64,000 bases of DNA from Oscillospiraceae bacterium (lineage in GTDB: Bacteria > Bacillota > Clostridia > Oscillospirales > Oscillospiraceae). Position numbers and translations under genes: made by a program. The notes under the pieces are model-generated. The model did not search any database. It saw only the letters and a program-made list of their open reading frames with translations, and was not told where the DNA came from. The number at the start of each line of letters is the position of its first letter. Position 1 is the first letter of the stretch. The stretch is from positions 1 to 64,000 of the forward strand of contig WQVH01000002.1 of the NCBI GenBank assembly GCA_009781695.1. The letters run 5' to 3'. Below are positions 16,944 to 25,144 of the stretch, piece after piece.

Positions 16944-17032
16944 CTTTTGCCCTCCAATACTTTTGTTACAATGTTCAACTCGGCTTGCAAACTCTTCACC
17001 ATCGCTTCAATGTGGCGACGCTTTGCAATCAA
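16940..17032 (-). CDS. very short ORF or gene remnant ahead of DUF3990
   Basis: Thirty codons from TTG 17032 ([20 protein letters not shown] and a basic end), with TGA overlapping the DUF3990 start by 4 bp. It looks like the C-terminal helix of a coiled-coil protein whose front is missing, since a stop lies directly upstream. It may only serve translational coupling. Confidence 0.35.
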   Translation of the reverse strand: MIAKRRHIEAMVKSLQAELNIVTKVLEGKR

Positions 17033-17075
17033 TCAAATAATTGCTTTTTGCTATTCTTGCAATGTAATAAAAGCA

Positions 17076-18530
17076 TCAGTTATCCGTCATAGAAATAGAT
17101 AGTGCAACAAGACAGCTTAGAACCATTGTATCGTATTTGACTAGTACAGCATTATCTATATATTCTTTGCTTCCATGTATCACTTCATTTAGTTCATCAA
17201 TCATTTTTCCATAATCATCCATTGAGCGGTTTTTGAAGAGGTTTCGAATATCAGAATTTTTAGTGCCTTTTATGCTCTCCAAAACTGTCATTGCATTTGT
17301 CAGCTTAGTCGGATTGATAAATGAAACTGATTGATTTGTAGTGCCTAGCAGGTTATCTTTTATCGTTTGAGAATCCGTCAAACTATTGGTGTTAAATTTA
17401 GTTCCATTGCTACGATACCAATTGCACCAATGCCGCAATGCCATCTCTAGTAAAACTCTATATAAATACGGCGCAATTCGTCTCTGCTCAGAATCTGTAT
17501 TTATTTGTAATCCAATTGCAAATCTAAGCGTTGGCCCGAAGATAGCATCGCCAATACTTATTCCACTTTTTTGCCACTGGAACAATATAGACGTTGAAGG
17601 GCGGTAGGTATTTCTTCCTAACCCACCAGCTCTTTCACTCTTTCCAGATACTTCTTTTAGCGCTACATTGGCAACCTCACCCTCAGCATTTGCAAGAGGA
17701 GTTGAGTCTTTCTTCTCGGTGACAATTGTGACATCATCTTGCATATATATGTGTTCTGGCTGATTTTCTGTCGCATTTACAGGAAACAACTTTAGTTGAA
17801 AACTGTTTATAGCCTCATCAGTTTTCAGCCGAGGTAAATAGCGCGAATAAGACACTCCGACAGGCTTTGCCGCACATATCCTCTCATAGGCTTCTTCGAT
17901 AAACTCTTTATTATTAAAATCCCAGTCACCTTCCACAGAGAATATCTTTTTTACTATTTCATTGGAAAAAATTGTATTCAAATCGGTATAAGGAATTTTA
18001 CTGAAATGTGATTTCTTGTTCAAACCACAAATTTTACTGACATGGTATGCATAGTGATAAAATGGCTTTTTTCCGTTCTGAACATAGGCGTAATCACGCT
18101 GAAAAGCATCCCACGGAATTTGCCCTTTGCCTCCCGATTCACCAGAATGTTCATTTTCTATAAGACGCAAGGCTTCTTTGCTATCAGTGTCATAGACCAG
18201 AAGTTCAGTTTCAGGGGTGAGCTCAATTTCATTTTTTATCTGTTTAAAGCGTACGTCTCCATCCAGCACACATTTCATTACTGCAATCCTGCGATTTCCA
18301 TCGTAGACATTGTAGATTCCGTTTCCGTTCGAAACAACAACAGGTTGACGGTGAGAGTTAAGGCCATATTCAAAGATGTCCCTTGCAAGTTCTTTCATCT
18401 TGGCTAATCCGACTTCATCAATCAAAATTTGAATGGCAATGGACTCCTCTATCGCATCCTCACTTGCCACTCTAGGGTTATCTGTCCAAACTACCAAATG
18501 CTTAATTGCAACGTGCTTTAGCTGACCCAA
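17076..18530 (-). CDS. ParB/Srx-fold protein with a HEPN-like C-terminus, partner of the Dam gene
   Basis: A 484-residue protein. Residues about 1-130 have a ParB N-terminal-like fold: TDNPR, then RQPVVV and YNVYDGNRRIAVMK (box II). Members of this fold bind DNA or hydrolyse nucleotides, and some are nucleases. The middle region is unassigned. The C-terminus, with INPTKLTNAMTVLESI, then IDELNEVIHG and a hydrophobic helix, resembles HEPN/abortive-infection-type domains, where an ELN-x-x-H-G motif precedes the last helices. TTG 18530 is spaced 7 nt from AGGAGG; a GTG at 18536 is possible but too close. It starts 11 bp after the Dam stop, and the pair forms one operon. A defence role is inference. 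Confidence 0.6.
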   Translation of the reverse strand: MGQLKHVAIKHLVVWTDNPRVASEDAIEESIAIQILIDEVGLAKMKELARDIFEYGLNSHRQPVVVSNGNGIYNVYDGNRRIAVMKCVLDGDVRFKQIKNEIELTPETELLVYDTDSKEALRLIENEHSGESGGKGQIPWDAFQRDYAYVQNGKKPFYHYAYHVSKICGLNKKSHFSKIPYTDLNTIFSNEIVKKIFSVEGDWDFNNKEFIEEAYERICAAKPVGVSYSRYLPRLKTDEAINSFQLKLFPVNATENQPEHIYMQDDVTIVTEKKDSTPLANAEGEVANVALKEVSGKSERAGGLGRNTYRPSTSILFQWQKSGISIGDAIFGPTLRFAIGLQINTDSEQRRIAPYLYRVLLEMALRHWCNWYRSNGTKFNTNSLTDSQTIKDNLLGTTNQSVSFINPTKLTNAMTVLESIKGTKNSDIRNLFKNRSMDDYGKMIDELNEVIHGSKEYIDNAVLVKYDTMVLSCLVALSISMTDN

Positions 18531-18541
18531 CTTCACCCCTC

Positions 18542-19363
18542 CTAAACAACCACTTTATTATAGAACATAAACTCACTGGCTTTCTTTTTACTCTGCAAGC
18601 TATACTTGAGTAGTAGTGTCTCCGCAATTCTATTGGAGTAAATGTTTCTTATCTCATCGCAAATGTCGTAAGTGATAATCCATGGTGTGTTTTCTAACGC
18701 TGATTCAATTATTTGTGCAAGTTCTTCATGGTCGCTGTATTCGAAATAGTTTGCATACAGTTTCTTTCCCTTATTAAAGTAAGGAGGATCAATAAAGAAA
18801 AACGAACCTTTGCATTCAAAGGTATCTATAAGATTTTTTGCATCTATGTTGCTGATGTTTATATAATCTTTTTGTTCTGCTATTTTTTTTATTAACTCAG
18901 TCAATCTGAGTTTGTTAAATCTACAATCAACAGTATAATTCCCATTTTGAGAAAAGCCTCCAATTGGTCCGGCGTTCAAAATTCCAGAACGATTTGTCCT
19001 ATTTAAGAAAAAGGTTGCAAACCCTAACTCCAAAGCGGTATGCATATCTGTATTCGTATATATATCCTTTTGTCGATACCATTCGTTGATTGTTATAGGT
19101 GTTCTTTCAATCAAGTGTATAAAATCGGCAGTATCGTGGACAATGCTATGCCAGAAAGAGTATATAGCAATGTCATAATCATTTATGGTTATCTCATTTA
19201 CAACACCATCTAGTAGTAGTCGTACCGCTATGCCGGCTCCACCTGCAAATGGCTCAACATAATGACATCCTCTCAAATGGTTAGTTTCTATTATGTGACG
19301 AACAGTAGCATACATTTGATTTTTTCCACCCGGATAACGCAAAGGAGAGCATGATATTCCCAT
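18542..19363 (-). CDS. Dam-type (D12 class) DNA N6-adenine methyltransferase
   Basis: A 273-residue enzyme of the alpha-type m6A methyltransferases. PLRYPGGKNQ (residues 7-16) is the usual start. EPFAGGAG (37-44) is the SAM-binding motif I, and DPPY (192-195) is the catalytic motif IV. The target sequence cannot be read. Unlike housekeeping Dam, it is paired with a ParB-fold gene inside an island of toxin-like genes, which suggests self-marking in a defence system or epigenetic control. A GAGGTGA site precedes the ATG. Confidence 0.88.
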   Translation of the reverse strand: MGISCSPLRYPGGKNQMYATVRHIIETNHLRGCHYVEPFAGGAGIAVRLLLDGVVNEITINDYDIAIYSFWHSIVHDTADFIHLIERTPITINEWYRQKDIYTNTDMHTALELGFATFFLNRTNRSGILNAGPIGGFSQNGNYTVDCRFNKLRLTELIKKIAEQKDYINISNIDAKNLIDTFECKGSFFFIDPPYFNKGKKLYANYFEYSDHEELAQIIESALENTPWIITYDICDEIRNIYSNRIAETLLLKYSLQSKKKASEFMFYNKVVV

Positions 19364-19474
19364 AACGAATCGTCACCTCCTCGATTATAAGCCTTATATA
19401 TATTAAGAAGAACAGCTCATTTTACCACAGCTTTTGCCAAATTTCTACCACTCTCGTCTCTTATCTACATTCTC

Positions 19475-19606
19475 TTATTCAACGCAATATTCTACTACAG
19501 CAGACGGCAAGTCCGACTTATAAATGAGATGTGCCATTTTGACCATTCTCATTATTTTTGACATGCGGAAATCGTGAAAAAATGGGTCACTACGCCCACG
19601 CAACTT
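19475..19606 (-). pseudogene. unidentified C-terminal gene fragment
   Basis: A reading frame ending GRSDPFFHDFRMSKIMRMVK, then YKSDLPSAVVEYC and a stop, looks genic but has no start. It abuts the duplicated DUF3795 fragment in a different frame, so the junction near 19610 joins two unrelated pieces. I do not recognise the parent gene. Confidence 0.35.
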
Positions 19607-19722
19607 TCCCCTTGACCGCAACCAGGACATCTGGATGCGCCATCTGTATAGTATCGAGGGCATAAGCCGCAATTTAGTCCACAGTCCGAAAATAGCGGAT
19701 AGCTTCTCACTTTATATTCCAT
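19552..19722 (-). pseudogene. duplicated 5' fragment of DUF3795
   Basis: From ATG 19722 the first 36 codons repeat the intact DUF3795 gene (MEYKVRSYPLFSDCGLNCGL onward through CPGCG). The frame then enters foreign sequence and stops at 19552. The ribosome site is retained, so a 56-residue Cys-rich peptide could still be made. Confidence 0.75.
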
Positions 19723-19737
19723 TTTATTTTCTCCTTA
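19616..19737. repeat. 122-bp direct repeat, copy 2
   Basis: Second copy of the segment at 15821-15942, same orientation, about three mismatches. Confidence 0.85.
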
Positions 19738-19755
19738 TAATCGGATATATCAACG

Positions 19756-20016
19756 CTATACATTGTGCTGTTCCCGAATGCATTTTAAAGACTGCTTTGC
19801 GTTTCTAATGCGGCCTTCAGAAACATCAAGCTCAGATGCTCCGAGCTTATGATACACATCTTGCATGAACATGCGCTCTTCAAAAGCTTGAATGCTCATT
19901 ATCACCATGTCGCCGTAGCCATTCTTTGTTATGTATATAGGTTCGTTAATATCATGGCAAAGCTGTGAAATCTCTCCGGTATTTTTCAAGTCTTTGATCG
20001 GAATAATTTGCAGCAT
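19756..20016 (-). CDS. Phd/YefM-family antitoxin without a toxin partner
   Basis: An 86-residue protein with the Phd/YefM opening (IPIKDLKNTGEISQLCHDIN, then EPIYITKNGYGDMVIMSI), a DNA-binding antitoxin fold; the tail would neutralise the toxin. No RelE/Doc-type toxin gene follows: downstream is only the DUF3795 fragment. It is therefore an orphan, or it regulates elsewhere. ATG 20016 follows AGGGGG by 8 nt. It sits between the two duplicated segments. Confidence 0.75.
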   Translation of the reverse strand: MLQIIPIKDLKNTGEISQLCHDINEPIYITKNGYGDMVIMSIQAFEERMFMQDVYHKLGASELDVSEGRIRNAKQSLKCIREQHNV

Positions 20017-20032
20017 TTCAAAAGCCCCCTTT

Positions 20033-20093
20033 TCTGGCTTCCACAAAGAGGTCAATATCCTCAATGATGTAATCTGCAAATACGAGAGTGCGC
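20033..20093. repeat. fused remnant of DUF3791 and DUF3990 gene ends
   Basis: 20033-20075 matches 16014-16056 exactly; 20074-20093 matches 16485-16504 with one mismatch. In the intact locus these ends are about 430 bp apart, so a deletion joined them here. Confidence 0.8.
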
Positions 20094-20201
20094 ACTCAAT
20101 ATACCCCACAAGCGATCCAAAGTAAAGCGATTTGTGCGCAAAAGTAGTTTTTGACTATATGTGAATTATGCGGTAACATCATGGTATACATAGGACACCA
20201 T

Positions 20202-20252
20202 GCCCCCTTCGCGCTCGAAGGGGGTGCCGTCCACAGACGGCGGGGGTTGTCC
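20202..20252. repeat. 51-bp inverted repeat, left arm (right arm 20640-20690)
   Basis: The arm is the reverse complement of 20640-20690 with a single mismatch. Each arm itself folds into two hairpins: CCCCCTTCG/CGAAGGGGG and GCCGTC/GACGGC. The two arms bracket the DUF559 gene. Confidence 0.9.
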
Positions 20253-20282
20253 TTCAGGACGGAAAAGAGGTGCAGTCAAATC

Positions 20283-20699
20283 GTGCCAAACACACCATAT
20301 AATGCCGCATTGACCAAGAGAGCAAGGGATCTCAGGAAGAATGCAACAAAGCAAGAAAATCGCCAATGGTACGAATACTTACGTGATTTCCGTCCTCGTT
20401 TTACGCGACAGCGTATTGTAGGCAGTTACATTCTTGATTTCTACTGTGGCTCGGTGAAACTCGCTGTCGAATTGGATGGCTCTCAGCATTATGAATCTGA
20501 ATCAATGGAATATGACAAAACCAGAACCAGATTTCTTGAATCTTTAGGCATACAAGTCATACGTTTTGCGAATACTGATGTTGATAAAAATTTTGAGGGG
20601 GTCTGTATTGCTATTGAAAACCAAGTAAATGCGCTTCGGGGACAACCCCCGCCGTCTGCGGACGGCACCCCCTTCGAGCGCGAAGGGGGCTCAGAGTGA
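20283..20699 (+). CDS. DUF559 (Vsr-like fold) endonuclease-domain protein
   Basis: A 138-residue protein starting NTPYNAALTKRARDLRKNAT. The DUF559 core follows: RQRIVGSYILDFYCGSVKLA, VELDGSQHYE and GIQVIRFANTDVDKNFEGV. This is a PD-(D/E)XK/Vsr-like nuclease fold, with D in YILDFYC and E in VELDGSQH as likely metal ligands. GTG 20283 with AGAGGTG upstream gives the family's usual length. The last 20 codons run through the right inverted repeat, so repeat and protein are tied together. Function in the cell is unknown; a mobile origin is plausible. Confidence 0.7.
   Translation: MPNTPYNAALTKRARDLRKNATKQENRQWYEYLRDFRPRFTRQRIVGSYILDFYCGSVKLAVELDGSQHYESESMEYDKTRTRFLESLGIQVIRFANTDVDKNFEGVCIAIENQVNALRGQPPPSADGTPFEREGGSE
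20640..20690. repeat. 51-bp inverted repeat, right arm
   Basis: Partner of 20202-20252. It encodes the C-terminal QPPPSADGTPFEREGG of the DUF559 protein. Confidence 0.9.
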
Positions 20700-20799
20700 C
20701 CATGTTTTCGAAGTTTAGAAATATGTCATCGCCTTGCATCCGAGGGGCTAAATCCGCCCTGATCGAATCGCAATCGCCTCATCTGCAATTTACGTTACA

Positions 20800-21450
20800 C
20801 TAATTTCGTTCCATCAAGATTTTTATCGGTTCGCATTGGGTAATTCGGCTGATGGATATCATGCCCGCAATAGATGCCAGCAGAACAGATACGCCCAATA
20901 TTTGCATGGCGGTCCGCGCGCTTACCGATACATGGACATTAATTGCATCGGTCTGCCCGGCCAGTATCACGTCGGATACCGGCTGTGACAGCAGACTTCC
21001 TGCGCCCATGCCCAGCACAAAGCAAACACAGGTGATTGCAAGTATTTCGATCCAAATCCCCAGTGCGACTGTTTTCTTTTTCATGCCCATGGCTCTCAGC
21101 ACACCGATTTCATATTTGCGTTCACGGATAGAGATGACCGACAAAAGCGCCATGATGAACGCACCCAACACCAGCACAATGATGAGAAAGGTTCGTGTTA
21201 GATTTTGTAAGTTTTCCAAATGCCCGGCTACGTTTTCAAATGTCGAGGCTTCCGAGATCACCGCATAATTTTCAGGAAGCCCTTTTTGACGCAGCTCCAT
21301 CTCAAAACTTTCTAACATATCGGGATGATTCAGATTATATCACTTCAATCCCATTCATGCTCGTGCGGCTTTCTCTGATATCTGCCTCATGTACATATTC
21401 TGATTCGGCAAAATATAGAAATTGTTCAAGCGAAGCCGTTGTTTCTCCAT
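20800..21450 (-). pseudogene. FtsX/MacB-type ABC permease, 3' remnant
   Basis: 20800-21318 encodes the C-terminal FtsX domain: three or four membrane segments with the typical ISIRERKYEIGVLRAMGM loop and a final SRITQCEPIKILMERN. Upstream the frame is broken (…TSMNGIEVI, then NLNHPDMLESF one frame over, near 21335). Before that, about 35 codons of extracytoplasmic domain run directly into the truncated response-regulator gene. The ATPase gene and the first half of the permease are missing. Family members export peptides or lipoproteins or resist antimicrobial peptides. Confidence 0.65.
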
Positions 21451-22037
21451 ATCTTTACGCTGGCATGGATGATCCCTTCATTGCCCTGAAAATCATAACC
21501 CCAAATGCGTGTAAGCAGGGTCTCGTGAGTGATGATCTTCCCTGCGCTTCGCGTGAACAATTCTAAGATTTCATATTCTTTGGGCGTGAGTATTATTTTT
21601 TCGCCATCATATTCCGCACCATAGGTTTCGGGAAACAGCACGAGCTTGCCTGCCTGTATTTCTTTTTTCAATGCGCCACTGCGCCGCAGCAGGGCTTCGG
21701 CCCGCTTCACCAGTATCTGCATGGAAAAGGGTTTTGTCACATAATCATCCGCTTGGTTTTCAAACGCCCGCAGTTGGTTGTCATCATCTGAGAGTGCTGT
21801 CATCATCAAAACAGGTGTATCGCGGATTTGCCGGAGTTCTTTGAGCAGCGCTTGCCCATTTGTTCCGGGAAGCATGATATCCAATATGATGAGCTGATAG
21901 GTCTTGTCGTAAATTAAATGCAGCGCATCATCGCCATTGGCGCAAGCATCCACATGCCATCCCTCATTGCGGAGGAATTTGCAAACCATGTCTTGTATTC
22001 TCGTGTCGTCCTCAACGACTAAAATGTTGATATTCAT
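21426..22037 (-). pseudogene. OmpR-type response regulator, 3' truncated by deletion
   Basis: The receiver domain is intact: ILVVEDDTRIQDMV, phospho-acceptor Asp in LIILDIMLPG, and Lys in DDYVTKPF. Most of the winged-helix domain follows (LTPKEYEILELFTR, ITHETLLTRIWGYDFQGNEG). After IIHASVK the sequence switches to FtsX-type coding sequence in another frame and the ORF ends within 8 codons. The last wing strand is lost, so DNA binding may be weakened. The partner kinase is absent. ATG 22037 was preferred over an in-frame codon at 22061 because the receiver domain starts there. Confidence 0.65.
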
Positions 22038-22331
22038 GCACATCACCGCCTTGTACAACATTTTACTATGGTAATCTAACTTTAGTCTAAGGTGGGGCGC
22101 CTTAACAAATAGTATATCATAGGCGCAAACTTTTGCATCACAATAAGTGTAAACTTGGTGCGCCGAAATGATATATGCATTTAAATCCTATATGATGATT
22201 GCGTAGGAACCATCATATCACCAAAATATGACTGCATCATGTCATGTGAAAATCATCACTTCTTTACACTAAATCACTAAAAGAACCAAAGTAACCGCAA
22301 ATATGCATTTACACTTTGTTTATAATTGATA
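22038..22331. other. intergenic region, no gene seen
   Basis: AT-rich spacer between the divergent response regulator and TrpXYZ-like genes. It has short inverted stretches (GGCGC near 22123 with GCGCC near 22160). I found no T-box or other recognised leader. Confidence 0.3.
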
Positions 22332-22360
22332 TTGACCCACATTTGCTGCAGAGGTATAAT
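22332..22360 (+). promoter_or_regulatory. promoter of the TrpXYZ-like operon
   Basis: TTGACC (22332-22337), a 17-bp spacer and TATAAT (22355-22360), 44 bp before the binding-protein start. Confidence 0.75.
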
Positions 22361-22403
22361 TTACTTTTATATCCAAAATAATTATAGTAAAGGTGTGAGA
22401 ACA

Positions 22404-23399
22404 ATGAAAAAGACATGTAAGGCAATCGCCCTGCTGCTGACTTTGGCTCTCGCAGCCGGATTGTTTTCCGCCTGCGCAGGAATCGATGACGCAGCCAACA
22501 CAGAAAATGGCACAGCAAACGCAACAGACACATTCCAAATCGGCATCTTGCAATTGGTAGAACATCCTGCGCTTGACGCTGCTAGAGATGGATTCATTGC
22601 AGCGCTTAACGAGGCCGGACTTGTGTTTGAATATGATTTTCAAAACGCTCAAGGCGACACCCAAGTTGTTAACACGATTGCTCAGCGCTTTGTCGGCAAC
22701 AATGTGGATTTAGTTTTAGCGATAGCCACGCCCAGTATTCAAGCCATGCACGCTGCAACAGAACATATCCCCATCGTCGGCACAGCCATAACCAGTTATG
22801 TCAGAGCGGGTGTGGTGTACAGCAACGAAGCTCCGGGAGGAAATGTAACCGGCGCATCTGATATGAATCCGATTGAAGCCCAGATCAACATGGTTGTTGA
22901 GTTTTTGCCCGAAATAGAAACTTTGGGTATCGTATATTCTACCAATGAAACCAATTCCGTATATCAAGCTGAAATTGCACGCGGTATTGCTGAATCTTTA
23001 GGACTCAATGTGGTAGAGGGAACCGTGACAACCACCGGAGATGTCCAGCAAAACATGCTCTTTGTCGCAAACCGGGTTGATGCAATTTTCATTCCGACAG
23101 ACAATACCCACGCCGATGCCATGGGCATTGTAGGCTCTGTGAGTATTGAAACCGGAGTACCTGTCTTCCCCGGTGAGGAAAACATGGTGATGGGTGGAGG
23201 TATTGCCACACTCAGCGTCAATTATTTCGAACTGGGCAAGCAGTCTGGCCGCATGGCGGTGCAGATACTCAGGGATGGCGCAGATCCTGCGACCATGCCG
23301 ATACAGCTTGCGGAGACCCTAAATTATGTAGTCAATGGATTTATGGTGGAAGAATTGGGACTCATAGTCCCCGAACGTTTTGCTGACCATATCTCATAG
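22404..23399 (+). CDS. ABC importer solute-binding lipoprotein, TrpX-like (ABC_sub_bind family)
   Basis: A 331-residue lipoprotein with lipobox FSAC (Cys24). The mature part begins FQIGILQLVEHPALDAARDG, the hallmark of the ABC_sub_bind family that includes the tryptophan/tyrosine-binding TrpX proteins. Later come ANRVDAIFIPTDNT and a GGGIATLSVNYFELG segment. It binds the ligand outside the cell and hands it to the permease encoded next. An aromatic amino acid is the likely ligand by family; this cannot be proven here. AAGGTG precedes ATG 22404. It is the first gene of a three-gene operon. Confidence 0.8.
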   Translation: MKKTCKAIALLLTLALAAGLFSACAGIDDAANTENGTANATDTFQIGILQLVEHPALDAARDGFIAALNEAGLVFEYDFQNAQGDTQVVNTIAQRFVGNNVDLVLAIATPSIQAMHAATEHIPIVGTAITSYVRAGVVYSNEAPGGNVTGASDMNPIEAQINMVVEFLPEIETLGIVYSTNETNSVYQAEIARGIAESLGLNVVEGTVTTTGDVQQNMLFVANRVDAIFIPTDNTHADAMGIVGSVSIETGVPVFPGEENMVMGGGIATLSVNYFELGKQSGRMAVQILRDGADPATMPIQLAETLNYVVNGFMVEELGLIVPERFADHIS

Positions 23400-23426
23400 A
23401 CTATATCAAGAAGCGGGGACGCAACA

Positions 23427-24347
23427 ATGGAACTCATAATTCAGGGTGCAATAAGCCTAGGATTACTCTGGTCACTCATGACAATCGGCGTATTTATGAC
23501 CTTTCGGATACTCAACATGCCCGATTTGTCCGTGGAAGGAACCGTTATACTTGGCGCCGCAACTGCAGCACGGCTTGTATCAAATGGTCACAACCCCTTT
23601 ATGGCAACCATCATGGCGGCACTCGTGGGCAGTATTGGTGGGTTTGTGACGGGATTTTTACATACCAAGTTAAAAATCCCTCCGATACTTTCCGGAATCC
23701 TCACTATGGTCGCCTCATATTCTATCGTCATACGCATCATGGGTACATCTAATATCGCCCTGCCGCCGCATGGCCCTACTCGTGTGGTGTCTGTTTTTAC
23801 ATTTCTCCAAGAGATGGGGCTGACGAGACAGACTTCTATAATGGTATTTGCAGCCATTGTTGTGATACTCATGGGCGCAGCATATTACTTCTTTTGCGGC
23901 ACGGAAATCGGGAGCGCTGTCCGCGCAACCGGAAATAACAGACAAATGGTTGCAGCACAAGGCGTAAACACCAATGCCATGATCATCATGTATTTGATGA
24001 TATCTAATGGATTTGTGGCGCTTTCCGGTGCACTTGTTGCACAGCAACAGGGCTTTGCCTCTGTGGATATGGGGGTTGGAACCATTGTGGTGGGACTGGC
24101 ATCCGTGATTATTGCCGAGGTGCTATTTAATGTCCGCAGATTTTGGGCAAGACTGCTTACACTCGTTGCAGGCTCCATTATATATAGACTCATCATCACA
24201 TTGGTACTTGAGTTGGGTATGCCTGCCACCGACTTAAGACTGTTTTTGGCTATAACTGTTGTCATAGCGCTCACATTGCCGCTAATACGTGAAAAACTGG
24301 TCAAAGCTTTTGAAAAACTCAAGGCACGTGGAGGGCGTTCGAGATGA
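23427..24347 (+). CDS. ABC importer permease, TrpY-like (BPD_transp_2 family)
   Basis: A 306-residue membrane protein with about eight or nine hydrophobic segments. RILNMPDLSVEGTVILGAAT near the N-terminus is typical of the LivH-like permeases paired with ABC_sub_bind proteins. The segment GTEIGSAVRATGNNRQM is the cytoplasmic coupling loop. It starts 27 bp after the binding-protein gene and overlaps the ATPase gene by 4 bp. Confidence 0.85.
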   Translation: MELIIQGAISLGLLWSLMTIGVFMTFRILNMPDLSVEGTVILGAATAARLVSNGHNPFMATIMAALVGSIGGFVTGFLHTKLKIPPILSGILTMVASYSIVIRIMGTSNIALPPHGPTRVVSVFTFLQEMGLTRQTSIMVFAAIVVILMGAAYYFFCGTEIGSAVRATGNNRQMVAAQGVNTNAMIIMYLMISNGFVALSGALVAQQQGFASVDMGVGTIVVGLASVIIAEVLFNVRRFWARLLTLVAGSIIYRLIITLVLELGMPATDLRLFLAITVVIALTLPLIREKLVKAFEKLKARGGRSR

Positions 24348-25144
24348 CTATGTTAAACGTAGCACATGTAGATAAAACATTTAACACCGGAACCCCGCTT
24401 GAATCACACGTATTGCGCAGCGTAAACATGAGCTTGCACAAGGGGGATTATGCAACAATCATTGGCGGAAACGGCGCAGGCAAGAGCACCTTGATGAACA
24501 TTGTTGCAGGTACACACTTACCGGACAGCGGAACAATTACCATTGATGGACATAATGTGACGAAATTGCCTGAATTTAAGCGTGCGGCTTATCTGGGCAG
24601 AGTGTTTCAAGATCCTATGGTCGGCACAGCCGCGAGCATGAATATTGAAGAGAACCTTGCACTGGCTTACAGACGCGGAAAGCGTCGAGGATTTCGCTGG
24701 TATATATCCAGCAAGGAGCGCGATTTATATCGTGAACGGTTGTCAGATTTGGAGCTGGGACTAGAGAGTCGTCTTACAGACAAAGTAGGGCTACTCTCCG
24801 GCGGTCAACGTCAGGCGCTTGCCCTGATTATGGCCACACTACAAGAACCGCGTGTATTGCTCTTAGATGAGCACACTGCGGCGCTTGATCCGAAAACCGC
24901 ACCGAAAGTACTGGAAATTGGCAATAAAATTATAAAAAAATATAACCTGACCACCATGATGGTCACACACAATATGAAAGATGCAATCCGGCATGGTAAT
25001 CGCCTGATTATGATGAAAGCAGGTCAGATCGTGCTGGATATATCCGGAGGCGAAAAAAAGAATCTGACCGTGGAACATCTCATAGCAAGATTCAATCAAG
25101 TCAGCGATGAAGATTTTGATGACGATGCCGCCCTACTAGTGTAG
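24344..25144 (+). CDS. ABC importer ATPase, TrpZ-like
   Basis: A 266-residue nucleotide-binding subunit: Walker A GGNGAGKST, signature LLSGGQRQAL, Walker B VLLLDEHTAALD, and switch His in VTHNMKDA. The Walker B Asp is followed by Glu-His where most relatives have Glu-Pro, as is common in this subfamily. An ATGA overlap with the permease indicates coupled translation. Its stop codon lies inside the left arm of a palindromic element (25136-25302). Confidence 0.87.
   Translation: MTMLNVAHVDKTFNTGTPLESHVLRSVNMSLHKGDYATIIGGNGAGKSTLMNIVAGTHLPDSGTITIDGHNVTKLPEFKRAAYLGRVFQDPMVGTAASMNIEENLALAYRRGKRRGFRWYISSKERDLYRERLSDLELGLESRLTDKVGLLSGGQRQALALIMATLQEPRVLLLDEHTAALDPKTAPKVLEIGNKIIKKYNLTTMMVTHNMKDAIRHGNRLIMMKAGQIVLDISGGEKKNLTVEHLIARFNQVSDEDFDDDAALLV

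Noticed and set aside
22038-22403. Possible T-box upstream of the TrpXYZ-like operon
   Set aside because: I looked for the conserved T-box sequence and specifier loop and did not find them.
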